DNA of 64,000 nucleotides from Takakia lepidozioides (taxonomy: Eukaryota > Streptophyta > Takakiopsida > Takakiales > Takakiaceae). Positions 35,781 through 48,406 of the stretch are shown here, one piece after another. The notes beneath the pieces were generated by a model that was not told the DNA's origin, searched no databases, and was given only the letters and a program-made list of their open reading frames with translations. Location: NCBI GenBank assembly GCA_030704615.1, contig CM060732.1:19654001-19718000 (forward strand), written 5' to 3'. The translations under genes were made by a program, and so were the position numbers. Position 1 is the stretch's first letter, and each line of letters begins with the position of its first letter.

Positions 35781-36365
35781 GTCCGCAGCTATGCAGGACT
35801 GAATGGTTAGAGATTGTAAGACTCTCTTGTTTTCATTGAAAACCTGGTACTGGCTGAATTCATTGCACCAGACTCTCGCTTTGTGCCTCCCTATTTCGGG
35901 GTTTGTACATGAAAGTCGGCTTCAGACATATAGTACATGCATGTTGTAACAATTACTTCTCTCAGAGTTGGTATGAGTTGAAGACTCTTGGTTCAGGCTT
36001 TCCTTCATTCCTCTAGAAAGTCCTTCACACATGCATGAATCTGCTGAGTGTGACCTGCCCAACAATCAGACCCCAACATGGCCAGGGCTTTAGGCTCGGC
36101 CTCCAAAAAGTTTGTGAAAGTGGGTGAAAGTTGGTGAATAGAGGTGCAGAGAGAGATTATGTTTGAGATGGTACTGAGTCCGGTTATCAGCGTCACGTCC
36201 GTCCGTCGGCGTCAGGTCACGTCAGACTTGACGCTGACAGGACCTCCGTCACGTCAGGTTCGGGGAATATTCTGGTAAAAATAGTACCAAGTAAAATACT
36301 GCCACTTAAGCAGCCACGTCGCCGACACAGTGGCGGTGGCAAATACATTTTTGAAAATTATCAAA
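35781..36365. other. No gene seen; cgtcacg repeats
   Basis: No coding region is supported. Positions about 36,190-36,260 carry repeated cgtcacgtc and ccgtc phrases, partly self-complementary (gtcaggtcacgtcagacttgac), leading into the palindrome array. Confidence 0.4.
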
Positions 36366-37000
36366 ATGAACGCGACCGCCAATTATGGCGGTCGCTTTGT
36401 TTTTCGAAATTTAAAAAGAAATAGCGACCGCCGTATTGGCGGTCGCTTCAATTTTTAATTTTTTAAAGCAAGATTGGTGGTCGCACTGGCGGTCGCTTTA
36501 TTTTTTGAAATAGAAATAGAAATAGCGACCGCCATATTGGCGGTCGCTTCAAATTGTTTAAAAAGAAAAACAAGATTGGCGGTCGCTTTATTTTTCGAAT
36601 TAAAAAAAGAAATAGCGACCGCTATCTTGGCAGTCGCTTCAATTTATTATTTAAAAAAAACAAGATTGGCGGTCGCATTGGCGGTCGCCTAATTTAAAAA
36701 AGAAAACAAGCGACTGCCGTATTGGCGGTCGCACAATTTTGTAAATATGTACAGAACAAGCGACCGCCATATGGCGGTCGAATAATTTAAAAAAAAAAAA
36801 AAAAAACAGCCACCACCATTGGGCCGTCGCTTAATTTAAAATATATATAGAAAAACAAACGACCGCCATATGGCGATCGGTAAATTTAAAATTATATAAA
36901 AAAAACAAGCGACATAGGAAAATAAAAGCGACCGCCACACCGGTGGTCGCTTGTTTTAAAACAATACAATATTTGCGACCACCAAACCGGCGGTCGCGTC
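36366..37000. repeat. Array of GCGACCGCC/GGCGGTCGC palindromes
   Basis: A GC-rich palindrome with arms gcgaccgcc and ggcggtcgc, around a short centre such as atatt, is repeated in AT-rich spacer DNA. Well-formed copies start near 36,369, 36,424, 36,524, 36,614, 36,709, 36,759, 36,928 and 36,975, with several half-copies between (for example near 36,475-36,500, 36,577 and 36,665). Spacing is often 90-100 bp. The spacers are A/T runs resembling aaaaagaaa or tcaattt. Single-base changes in one arm often lack a matching change in the other, for example gcgaccgct with ggcagtcgc. Confidence 0.85.
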
Positions 37001-40000
37001 AATTCACATAACTTAATAGACATACTCACATGACAGACCATATGATAGTTGTCCGGGACAGAGGGTCTATCAAGGACCATATCATAGTTGTCCTTGATAG
37101 ACCTTGAGAGTTCTAAGAGCATCCCCACCCTATGCTGAATCCAACATGCCAACGGAATACAATGGTATACAGGTTCGGGGCGGGAATGTCCCATTGTCCT
37201 GAACCTTATATCCCGTAATGGGTGGGCACTGAATACTAGTCCTTAGGCATAGGAGGTTGTGCAGGTGGGGCTTGAACCTCAAGCCTTGGAGTTGGCGCAA
37301 CATGAGTAGTGGCCATATTTTGGGGTCCCAAGTAAGGATCTCATTTCAAATGTTTGTTGCATGGGTGGACTGTTAGGGTCTCTTCTCTTAGTGGTCTACT
37401 TCTGTAGTTTATTTCATGGATCTTTTAACAAACCTCTCGATGGGTTTGCAAACATGAGTCTCATTTTAGAGGTCTTCTGGGGGACTCACGTTTAGGTCTT
37501 TTGGGGTCTGCTTTCAAGTTTCCTCCTTTGATCTCTAACATGGGGCTCCCTCCTTCGTCTTCTCTATGGTTTGTTAGTTCTTCTAAAGGGGTCTCATATT
37601 AGAATGTCCTGGCCTTTGGAAATGTGTCACTTGAACAAATAAAGATATTCATTGACCAAACATGCACATATGCTTGTGAAAGCTCCAGTAACCACACTGC
37701 ACAATAATATAGAGAAAATAACAAAAACATATGCAAATGATGGTTGTAGATTGAAATGAACGACTTGCATGTTGATAAGAAAACTCCAATACTACTCCCC
37801 TTCTTTTCTGAGAATAAAACTATATTACTCCTCTTCTCTTCAAGATTCTTCATAATAACAGTTTGTAATGCGGGTGAAGCGATGTGCTTCAACCACGGCC
37901 TTCAACAATCCATCATCAACAACTATGAGGAAATGAACAACCGACGGTGACAAAAAAACAAAAAAGTCAAGAAGAAAATCCTGAATGGATGTGTATGTAT
38001 GTAATGCCCTCAAATTTGAACGGCTTGGATGCGCGAGATTTCTAATGAAAAGAGAGACCAACATGTCCACGTGGGCAGGAGAGCACAACATACCAAGGGG
38101 AGGAGGAAACCCTACCGCGGATGATATGCCTTGGAAAAGACCCCACAATGGGCACCCACGACCATCAGCAGGGAGGGTAGACCCTCCATAAGTGGGCCCT
38201 GCCACCGGAATGAGAGCAGTCCCTATTTCATATTTGTTTTTGGCTTTTTGCTCATAGATTTAAAATAAATAGGATTGGGACAAGTTTGGGAAGTTCAAAT
38301 TTAATTTTCTTTGGCACAAAGTTTTATGTTTTTCTTTCTCCATTTTCGAAGTTGACAACAAAGTGAATAGTATGTACATGTCTGTTTCAAACAATAACGA
38401 TTAATAGACAAGATTAAAGTTTTTGTTCTATGATAATATATAAAGAAAAATAAAGAAAACAACTTCGAAGCAAATGTGACAACTTATAGTCTCATTTCAC
38501 CCCCAAGGGCTCTACTGTATCTTCCCTATGGAAGGTGCAACCGCGATGCCCAAACCCACAGTGCTCGAAAACATCATATGGCTGGTTTTACCCAACAACT
38601 ATTTGTAAGGCCCTAACCTTTGGGCCAACTGATGAGTGTTAATTATATATGGATATAAATACACAGATATCTGTTGGATGTCTTATCAGATACCTCATTG
38701 CTCACAGCTTAGCACACCCTCTTAATCAAGAGGGAATTGTTCATAGGGACCATCAATGGATTTGCATCCTTCCAAAGTGATGAATGAAGTCCCGATGATG
38801 GGTTATTGCACAAAAACAAGCAAGAAAGAAAAACCCTAATAGCGTGAAAGCAAAAGGAGTGGCAAGGTAAAGAAACTGGGTGAACTACATAGCAAAATAA
38901 TCAAAACTAAACCCGGGCCATACTAATGCAATAATGGGTGCCTACATGCTAGACTCGTGGGTGTCCCCCTTCCACAAAGGCCTGCACTACTTGTCTAGAT
39001 TTCCAAGACATTCTGATTCTCCTAATAGATCGTGCTAGCGAAATCTGATGTATATATATATGCAAACCTCACTATCTGAGTAGGTCTATGATGGGATTGA
39101 TGTTGGTTTTCCAATTGATAATTTGTCAATCTGGTCTCAATTGTCAGATACACCAGTTTGGCACCTTCATGATCCCAAAAAGTATATGTGACCCTCCTTG
39201 GATGGAGCTTGTCAACTCCGGAGTCAACTCCGACCGCTTTTCACACAGTTGTTGTTGTGGTTGCGCCACTACAATAGAAAACAAATTGTAGGTAACCGAC
39301 ACAAGGAGGGTGGTGTGCGGCATTTTCCGGTCTGCCGCCACATGGACACCCATAAACCACCCCCCATCCTCACACTCAACAATCTAGTCATTACAACCAT
39401 GCACAATAGCTGTACTCCGTGAGCAATCCGCACCACAAAGCGCGTTTTTTGGTCACTAGGATTTCCTGTCACTCTTGTTTGTGTGTGAGGAGAGAATATT
39501 GATGCAAGAGATGGGTGAGACTCAAACAACATGGTAGGGAATTTGATGCAGTCGGAGAAAATCTGCAACTGTCGGATCCTCCACAGTCATGTGTTTCATG
39601 AATAATTTGCACGGGCGATTCGCACTTTATATCTCAGTTTTTGAGATTCACAGCAATAATAGACTCTTGTGTTTTGTTTCTTGGGGTCGCTCTTAAGTTA
39701 ATAAGTACCCTACCTTGAGCCCCCAACTTCCAAAACTAGCAATGGGTTACTAGTATTGCAAAAACACATAATTAATCATATCTCATTTTTCACAAACTCC
39801 AAAACATGTTTCACAATGGAAGCTCTGGTAGCTGATGTGGCGGTTGGGAACCAACTGTACAGTCACACATGGCGGTTCCTTGCTGCAGTGCTTCACATCA
39901 GAGGTCATTGTTGTTGTTGTTGTTGTTGTTTGAAGGCGATAAATAGAAAATATGGGCGGTTCCAAACCCGAAATGTCACTGCCGGCCGTCCGAACAACCA
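37001..40000. other. Intergenic, no gene seen; (TTG)n microsatellite
   Basis: No supported gene in this 3-kb stretch. Positions about 37,040-37,110 hold a short inverted and direct repeat around accatatcatagttgtcc. A (ttg) microsatellite lies at about 39,907-39,931. Open frames on both strands are short and without domains. Confidence 0.4.
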
Positions 40001-41424
40001 TTCCGCACGGAACCGCAACTAAAAACAAGATGAATAATTGGTCATGAGTTGTTGTCACAGTGACCTGCTCCTCAGGAGCCATGGGGCCTTAGATCCGGAA
40101 AAAATGGACGGACAATCAAAAAACATATATGCGCACAGAAGATTCTGCAATGCGGAAAAAGAATGCCAATTGGGGTTCAACTGGGGGTTAGTTAGAGAAT
40201 CCAGAGGGGGGGGATGGTTTTGTTTTGACTGGGGCGAGCGGCGGGGTGTGGCCGGAGCAGTAGAGATGGCGGCTGAGGGGGGGAGAGAGAAGGGGGGGGG
40301 GGTGGTAATAATCGCCGACCTTGCCTGTGTCCTGGACCCCTGGGCCAAGCTGCGCCGGTGTGTGCTGCCTTGGAGGCCGGCCCGCAGCTGTAGCTGAGGC
40401 ATATGCCACGGTTTCTAACGGCAACCACCCAGCGGTGTTGTCTTTTACACCAGCTATTAGATCCAGTCCAAACCATGTTTGGTTTTATGGGTGTCTGTAA
40501 GCAGGTGATCATCGGAGGTCAAGAGGCCGCTTGCAGCTCCAGGATCAGAGGGTCCGCAAGACTAGTGATCATCCCTGGGGAGGAGTAGCAGTGTGTTGGG
40601 TCCAAACGAACGTACGCGAGGAGAGAAGGTGCTGGGTGAGAGAGAAGGAAAATTCGTCTCCGGTAGAGATCCGCTAGTCAAGAGCGAGCTTGAAAGTTTC
40701 TGTAAGAGGCAGGGCGGTTATTCAAGCTCCAGTCACAGTCGCTGGCCCATGCACAGTGGCACTTGGAGCTGGAAGGTGGAAGTTAGTGAGCTCAGGCAGA
40801 TTTCTTAGTGATTAAGTTTCAGCAATTTAACTGGGCATGACCCAATGTGGCTGCAGTGCAGGAAATTGAGCAAGCTACAGATTCTATTTTGAAGGGACCT
40901 CTGAAATTCGGTAGGGGGTGATCACGCTGCAGACAGCACATGCTTAGAAAAACCTTGAAGATTGCTATGGCCCTTGAGGAGAAGTTCCTTTGAGATCGTC
41001 CTGGGAGATAAAGTAGAGCTCTCACGGCAATCTGCAATATATAGGAATCTTACGTGAACATCGCTTTCCCCAAGCTTGCAGAAGGTGTTCGTGCAGGCCT
41101 GGTGCCAGTTGGCAATTTCCTAGCTTTTCAACTATACATGCATGTTGGGCCGGATCATTTACCACACGAGAGTGACAGGGCCGTTTGGTGTAGGGAAGAC
41201 TAGATTACCAAACAACCTCTGTCTGGACAGAGACCTAGGGCCTGTCTCCGATCTCTACATTAGGCGTGGGTGCTGGAGGAGATATCCATGGATACGTTCT
41301 GTGCAGATTGGATACACGAGGTGTCCGAACAGGCTTGAGGTGGGCACCCATTTACTGCAATCTGGCAGCAAGTCTAGGACAGAGACTGCCAGGGGCTTGG
41401 ACAAGATTATGTACTAGAGTAGAC
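40001..41424 (+). other. Upstream region / presumed 5' leader of the GRAS gene
   Basis: Upstream of the GRAS start there is no other gene. G runs lie at 40,205-40,310. The frame in front of the GRAS ATG is open back to about 41,266 without an in-frame ATG, so it is taken as leader. A transcription start cannot be placed. Confidence 0.4.
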
Positions 41425-44174
41425 ATGATGCAGGATTCCAGTTGTGGAAGCATGGTCCCTCCATTTGGTGAAAATGTCAGTGATCCCTGGTCTTCGTCTC
41501 AGGGACGGTCCAAGAGGTTCAACCAGCCCCCAACTCCTCCTTCCGGAAACATCACGGTAGATGACATGGGCGATGTGGTCATGTCAAGCTACACGGGGCT
41601 GTCAAACTCGGAGGGGGCTCCTCTACCACAGTCTCCTGACAGCTCCAGCCTTTCCGGTTGGATTGATAGCATGCTGGACTACGATGATCTCTTAGATTCA
41701 ACTCCTGATAAAAACGATCACCTTTTAGTGTCTGATCTGGCTCCTCTAGAGCCTCTGTCATTTGAGACAAACCTTAGTGATCATAACCCCCAGCATCAAC
41801 ACCAACATCAGAGTCTTCTCTCGGTTCCATCTCTCCTGTCTTCCTCTCTAAGTTCCTCCAACATGATAGCTCCTTCAAAATCCAAGTCCTTTGTAGCATC
41901 TAGACAGAAGCAAAAACACCATGTGCCACTTCCGTCTCCTTCAGCTTTGACATCTCAGCTCACTGAGCTTTACAGTGGGGAGCAGAAGCCAAGCTACGGC
42001 AAGCTATCTTCCTCCCCTTCCCAGACGCAGTTTGAAGGCAGTTCTTACTTGAAAGGACGAATACCGAGGTCAAATGTAGGCGTAAAGTTCCAATCGTCAC
42101 TTACAGAAGGAACTTCCAAAAAGATGGGTCCGGGCTATCAACAACTGGCTGGAGGCCTCCCCAAAGTATACAGTGCCCCTCAGCTGAGCCAGTACGATCC
42201 CATGCGCTCGCCAATGCCAACCCAGCATGCTCTTCCACCTCTCTCCGGTCTTTCAGGGCACGGGCCGTCGCCTTCAACCAGAACTCCACAGCCAGTCTAT
42301 ATCCCAAACAGCGGGGCTGATTTCAACCACCACACTGCCAATTTCTCTCCAGCTAGTTACCACGCGCACTCCCTGCCCAACAGCATGCCTCGCTCTCTTT
42401 CCCCAGTTGTGGGACAATCGCCCCCTCCACATGTAATCGGCCATCAGCACGGGACGGGGGAAATGCATCAACAGCAACACCACCGGGCTTCTCCAATGCA
42501 GACTAGCTCTGGGTCATCAGGATTATCCGGCTCGCCACAGCAACCTGGAGATAGTTATTTACCCACTCTGCAGCAGTATCAGGCGCCATTGCCTGATGAC
42601 ATGTTTTTCTCGAACACCACTGTAAGTTTTCCAAGTGTGGAACCAGGCAGATTTCAATTGGAATCTCGAAAGCAGTTAACCAACTTCGAGTTGTGCTGGA
42701 CTGACCAGTAAAGTTCGTTAGATGATCAAGAGATTTGACCTACCTAGGAGGTCCGTTTTGTGACATTTTTATCAGCGAAACGTGAAGTTACCATGATCTA
42801 TAATTTTTCAGATGCTGTACTGTCTACATACATGTACGCAATCTCTGTTTGAGCCATATGGCCTGCCATAACTTGAATGTGTGTGCGTTGAAGGTTCAGC
42901 TTATTTTTGCTCCTACTTGCCCTGGCTTTGGAGGATTTGTTGCTATCGTCGTTTGCTCATCAATAGTTTCTGATGTGCAATTTGAAATTATCTTCAGTAC
43001 GCTATCACTGGTTGGAAGCTTACCATTCGAGATCTTCAATGCATTGTCACAGGAGGAGTCACAAGACAGTGGATTGCGCCTTGTCCATCTGCTCCTTGCA
43101 TGTGCAGAAGCGGTGGCAAAGGAGAACTACATGCACGCCAAGGGCATTCTGCTGCAGCTGCAGCACGTGGTATCCCCTGGGGGTGACTCCATGCACCGTG
43201 TGGCTGCTTATTTCACAGAAGCTCTGCATGCTCGACTTAGTGGAACAGGGTCACGCTCCTACATGGCACTCCGGTCCTACGACCCAGCTTCCTCAGAGGA
43301 GGTATTGGCAGCATATCAGATACTCTATCAGGCCTGTCCATACATCAAGTTTGCCCATTTCACGTCAAATCAGGCCATTTTCGAGGCATTTGAGCATGAA
43401 GACAGGGTGCACATAATCGACCTGGACATTGTACAAGGCTATCAGTGGCCGGCACTTATGCAAGCCCTGGCTTCACGATCTGAAGGTGCGCCCCATCTAA
43501 GGATCACCGGGGTGGGGATGCCGTTGGAAGCAGTCCAGGAGACTGGAAAGCGACTAACAGAGCTAGCAGGCTCACTCCACATCCCATTCGAATTCCATGC
43601 TGCAGGTGAGAGATTAGAAAGTCTGCAAGGCTATATGATGAACCGCCGAATTGGTGAAGCACTGGCTGTAAATTCCGTCAACCGCCTTCACAGGCTGCTG
43701 TCCGAGCCTATCAGTCCACTCCTCAACATTTTGCACATGGTACGCGAGTTGGCTCCAAAAATCTTTACACTGGTGGAGCAGGAGGCGAGTCACAATGGCC
43801 CCTTCTTTCTGGGTAGGTTTTTGGAGGCCCTGCACTACTACTCCGCGATATTTGACTCATTGGACGCTACGCTTCCCCAGGCAAGCCCTGAAAGAGCCAA
43901 GGTGGAGCACGTAGTGTTTGCACAAGAGATCAATAATATAGTTGCTTGCGAAGGAGCTGAACGCCTGGAGCGACACGAGAAGCTGGATCGCTGGCGCAAG
44001 ATTATGCAAAGTGCTGGTTTCCAGAGTGTGGCGTTGAGTGACCATGCCGCCAATCAGTCTAAGGCTTTGCTGGGGCTATACACTGTCGAAGGATACAAGC
44101 TGGAGGAAGACAAAGGTTGCTTGCTTCTCGGGTGGCAAGATAGGCCCATAATTGGAGCGTCAGCTTGGAGGTGA
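41425..44174 (+). CDS. GRAS-domain transcription factor (2 exons, 772 aa)
   Basis: This gene encodes a plant-type GRAS transcriptional regulator, expected in the nucleus. Exon 1 is 41425-42621 and exon 2 is 43053-44174. The 431-bp intron has GTAAGT..CAG ends and phase 0. Residues 1-399 form a long low-complexity N-terminus rich in Ser, Pro, His and Gln, with an acidic patch [13 protein letters not shown]; such regions often act in activation. Exon 2 holds the whole GRAS domain: the first leucine-rich region [15 protein letters not shown] (containing LVHLL), VHIID at about residue 518, a PFYRE-type region including [33 protein letters not shown], and the closing SAW segment [14 protein letters not shown]. 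The domain is complete. Its clade is uncertain: parts resemble DELLA, RAM1-like and SCARECROW-like proteins, but no DELLA motif is present at the N-terminus. The start is the first in-frame ATG (MMQDSSCGS); the next codon is also ATG. Confidence 0.92.
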
Positions 44175-44202
44175 TCAATATGATACAAAAAATACCGAGC
44201 TT

Positions 44203-44208
44203 AATAAA
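44203..44208 (+). promoter_or_regulatory. AATAAA polyadenylation signal of the GRAS gene
   Basis: AATAAA lies about 29 bases after the GRAS stop codon. It matches the canonical near-upstream element, though plant signals are loose and it is quite close to the stop. Confidence 0.35.
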
Positions 44209-47200
44209 CACGCAACTGGCCAAACCAGCTATCATGTGGTATGAGGCTAGTATTCATGGACTTTCTAGATCTAGTCGAGATTTCAACGGTGATTACCCTT
44301 GCCCACGAACTTGTGCTCAAGGGAACAGTGGGAAGTGTTCGTGACCCAGGGAGTTGTAGAAACGCCACGGATCAGTAACTTTTCCAGACTAGTTGAGATA
44401 GCCTAAACAGGACTTCTCAAGCCAGGGTAATACTGCACTGCGGCCGTGACTTCTTCTCTTCTTCTCTGGTCAGGAAGAAAACACTGGATCAGTTGATATG
44501 TTCAAGGCTCGGGCTGCAGATGGTGGCACATTGAATCATGAACTCTCGAAAACTTTAGTGTAAAGGCTGCTTGCGAACTTCCAGGAGACACAGGTTAGGC
44601 TTGAAGTCAGATCTCCAGATCATTCTAATCCAGACTGGTGACCTGGACAATTCTCTGCTGGAGGGTTCTCGTAGTTACCAGCCCGTAGTAATATTAGGCT
44701 TCTTTTAAGAAAGAGATCTTGAAATCAATTGGTATTTTCTTGCCTCAAGATGGTCGACGTCAACACAGGAATTTTGAATGTACTTGAGAGAAGTTCGTGT
44801 CGTCTTATCTCAGTACTGTGTAAAAGTCTTTAGATGAACAGCACGAAGCTTGAACGCACGATCCGTCTACATCAAGTCTTCACCAATGGGCACGTTCAGC
44901 TGGCTGTATCTTACAATTACAAGAGTCGAAAATGCAGCTGCAACGCGTCTTCAAGTTGAGTCCGTAAAATGAGCCGTGTCTAGATGCCGGCCGCTATTTC
45001 AGACCTGAAAAACGCATATCAATTTTGCTAGTTGACGGGCCAATATCATGGATTATCATGCATCCTAGGTATGTAAAACTGAAATAATGGCCAGACAGAT
45101 ATACTCTTGATCAATGAATGGATCAGCTAGAAAGAAGCAGCCTGTGGCGCAGGCGCAGGAGATCAGAAAACTTCTGCAAATTTACATGAGAATTTGAACA
45201 CATAATTTGTTCAAGCTTGACTGAAATAAACGAACTTGGCACAAAACACGTAGCTAGGAAAATGGGTTGGTCCTTGGCAGTGTTGCCAGAGCTGGGTTTT
45301 CGGGCATGAGAAGGCAACCTTCAAATGGGCAAATGAGGAACACATAATTAGCTTGAGATTTTGACATACAGGCACGCCACAATAGGTTCATTGATTCATA
45401 TGAGAGCGAGCGAGCGAGAGCATCGCCGCCTTCAGGACTTCGTGACCAGTGTGGTTGGCGGGCAAGTGTTATGTACAAACTGTGCAAAGTCACATGACGT
45501 GTTGCTCATGGATGTGATATGCGTAACTCGGATCAGCGTATCTTGAAGTGGCGGATCTTCAAGTTGAATGATGTCAACGTCTAGAGAGAGGGAAATTATG
45601 TACATATATTTTTCTAGCGACCGAAATACTCTGTGGTGGCTCAGACTAGACAGACATAATTTGTAAGGCATTCCAGCGTCGAGAAATCCGCGGCTGCAGG
45701 TCTGCTGTACCCATCTGATCCAAAAGTTTGTATTCTCCAGGTCAGGTCTCTCATACATCTAACGATCGGGATAATCTATGCAGTACATTCTACATACCCC
45801 ACTACGTCCATAGGGCCCACCTGCAGAGTATTGACTTTTTATATATACGTTCAAAGGGCGAAGTGGCTCTTGGTTACGCCGGCTTTGGCCGGAGTCTTCT
45901 AGATAGTCTTCATCAGCAGTACATAAAGTCACAACTGTTCTGCCATGATATGAGCACCGGTCGAATCGCATGATGTCCGCTACGGCCCGATCAGGAGGCC
46001 GCAGTCGTCTTATATAGATCATGCATCTGTGGATCTGTAAAGATGCGGGTGCATAATTCAACTAGCTAGATTGTAGCCCTCAGAAGGTTACTTCTCAGTT
46101 GATCTCTGGTCTTCGACATTGAGCACTAAGTTGTCAATCATGAAGCTTTGGGAAATCGCTCAAGCCTGTTCTGTGTGAGCTTGCAGATGTGTGTGCCTTC
46201 ATGCTCCAGTAGCCATTCCAGCCCTTAGTACTTACCTAAACTCTACTTTTCCGCAGCTTTTCCGTCGTTACATCCAGTTCATAGAATACTTTAATATGTC
46301 ACTTCATTCGACCTCAAACAATCTTTATCTTTATTCTGAAGTCTATATCTATGTTATGCGAGGGCTGCCAAAAATACCTGAGTTGGGTCACTATTTTACT
46401 CCCCCAGAATCCGGTGCCGGCCTAAGTTGGCAAAGAGCAAAGAGGTCTGGGGCCATGAGATCATGTGCCTATTGAAGTATTGCATCCACATAACAATCAT
46501 CAGATTTGTATGTGACTCGGATTCAATATAGCCATGTCCTTCCCAGAAGGAATCCTTAGTCGAAGGCAATAAGTCCAGCATGCTAGTCTTCATGAACTCA
46601 GAACACCTGCCATGTGGCATGTTATGGAGGAATATTAACTATAATAGGCACTATAAGTTGGGTGAGGAAAGGTGTAACCCAATTCATGGGCAGTTAGTCC
46701 AACGCAGGCTCCAGCTCTGCAATCCCAACGGGAAGGAATCCCTCAAATTCACCGTGCCTGCTTTGACTTTGCACAAACGTTGAGTCTCGTCCTCCTCGTT
46801 ATAGTAGCCTGCTGCCGCTGAAGACGCTACACACAGCGCAGCCGCCGTGGCGCAGGTCCAGGTGACATCGCCCCAACTGCAACTCACTTAGTTAGAGCTC
46901 TGGTAATTGCTGTTACTTAAACTGGCAGGAAACTCTGCCGGCCTGCCCAAGATTATCCTGCCAATACCTTTCCATACACATATACATGTGTATGGAATAT
47001 TATATACATTTAATATTCATGGGCAGCAATTTGAGCCACAAACAAACAAACCGACCGGAGTATATAATGCATATACGTTGCCTGGACTTATATTGGTTAG
47101 TTCGGTCTGGTTGATAACTTGAAGCAGTATGTAATCGCCTTTCAACTCCAACAAGCCAGAGGACTGGTTCCTCGATTGAAGGCTGTGATGGCACTGCGTC

Positions 47201-47559
47201 AACAGTCAGGACTATGATATTCAGACTTTGATACAATCCGTCGGCTTAATCGGGTTTAACGGGGCCACTCCGAGAATCTGTGGCACCTACTTTTGTCTGA
47301 ATCATCTTCCAACTGCATCGAGGACCCCACCTGGTACAGTTAATTTCCTGAAGATCATGTTATGGTCGGTATTGTTGGTGTCTGGAGTAAACTCCTCATA
47401 AATTATAGCTTTTTCAACACCTGTACGTATCAACAAACCATAGTAGTTGCGTGTCCATATGAAGGTCAAAATTCGGTGAACACCGAGTAATATGGCAATC
47501 CCTCTTACATTCCAGGGTACTTTTATTACCTGCAACTTGACTGTAAAGTACGATGCCGT
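44209..47559. other. Intergenic, no gene seen
   Basis: No gene is supported over this 3.3-kb stretch. The base composition is mixed and open frames are short on both strands with no recognised domains. Parts just after the GRAS gene may belong to its 3' UTR. Confidence 0.4.
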
Positions 47560-48085
47560 TTGAAGGGAGCACGCGTAACTTATGGTGTCTCTTCAAGGCA
47601 GGTTCACACGGCAAAAATCAGTCCGTCCCATCCGGACTGGCGGCTGCAGCGGGTGTGGCGGGCCGGGGTCCACCCTCGAGGAACGCGACGGCGAGGAAGG
47701 GACGAACGGCCTGGCCACTGTAGGTACTTCCCGCTGTCCGTCCCATCCGCTATCATGGCTAAAATATGTGTGTAGGGTTTAGCCGGAGGGCTCTTTATGA
47801 GAGCTTCTCTTGCTAAACTTATATGTTGCGTCGCGTGTGTACTATCGCGTGTGAACATGTTGCACAGTCAGTCCCGTGCGTCCCCCTCCACACGTGCGGA
47901 GGGCCCACCACTATGGCTAGATGGGACGGACGGATTTTTGCCGTTTGAACCTGCCTTCAGTCTTCACCACAAGGGCTACTGCCTTCCAGCTGAAAGCTGG
48001 ACACCTTCATGACACACCAAACCCTGGTTTGAACCCACAACCACATCCAACGTGGTATGTGCCCATTACCACTAGGCTACATGCT
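47560..48085 (-). mobile_element. tRNA-derived SINE copy, split by a MITE
   Basis: The minus strand carries a tRNA-like head: an A box (tagcctagtgg, about 48,069-48,079) and a B box (ggttcaaacc, 48026-48035). The body (ggtgtgtcatgaaggtgtcc, then ctttcagctggaaggcagtagccc) and the tail (gacaccataagttacgcg) match the SINE in the inverted repeat at 60.85-61.04 kb. In this copy the tail (47,566-47,594) is separated from the body (47,958 on) by a 363-bp element with inverted ends. Transcription by Pol III is inferred. Confidence 0.7.
47595..47957. mobile_element. 363-bp MITE with 38-bp terminal inverted repeats
   Basis: The left end (47595-47632) starts aaggcaggttcacacggc, and the right end (47920-47957) is its reverse complement with about two mismatches. 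The element interrupts a SINE exactly where the other copies are continuous. The flanks share tcttc close to both ends (tgtctcttc on the left, cagtcttca on the right), an imperfect match that could be a decayed 9-bp duplication. The interior is GC-rich on the left and has no coding capacity. A MULE or hAT parent is possible but unproven. Confidence 0.75.
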
Positions 48086-48406
48086 GGTTGTCAACTCGAC
48101 TGCATATTATGGTCGATGACTGGTACACCCAAAAGTGCTGCCCCTTCAACTGCATCAACAAACCATGATTCAATGAGGGCCAGTCTGATGCGCTTTGGTG
48201 GGTCCCCATGAACTACTGCAGGTAGTGAAATTTATATCGATCACTCCCTACCTAGCCCTGCATCCGTGGACACACTACATATCCAGTTGATCTTCCTTGC
48301 AGACATTTCTGTTATGTAGCATCATGAGCGGCGAATGGTGGGTCCCAAGCATGCTCCAGTGTCTAAGCTTGTAGCACCTCCCATATTTAGCCCAACATTA
48401 GAAATT

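Noticed and set aside
36366-37000. CRISPR-like or rRNA-like GC-rich array
   Set aside because: Spacers are simple A/T runs and repeats vary; no RNA gene match is seen.
37840-38205. 121-codon minus-strand open frame
   Set aside because: No recognisable motif and composition typical of translated non-coding DNA.
40055-40512. Overlapping open frames on both strands upstream of the GRAS gene
   Set aside because: They arise from G/C runs, have low-complexity translations and no domain.
43614-44053. Minus-strand open frames opposite the GRAS exon
   Set aside because: They are shadows of the strongly conserved plus-strand GRAS domain.
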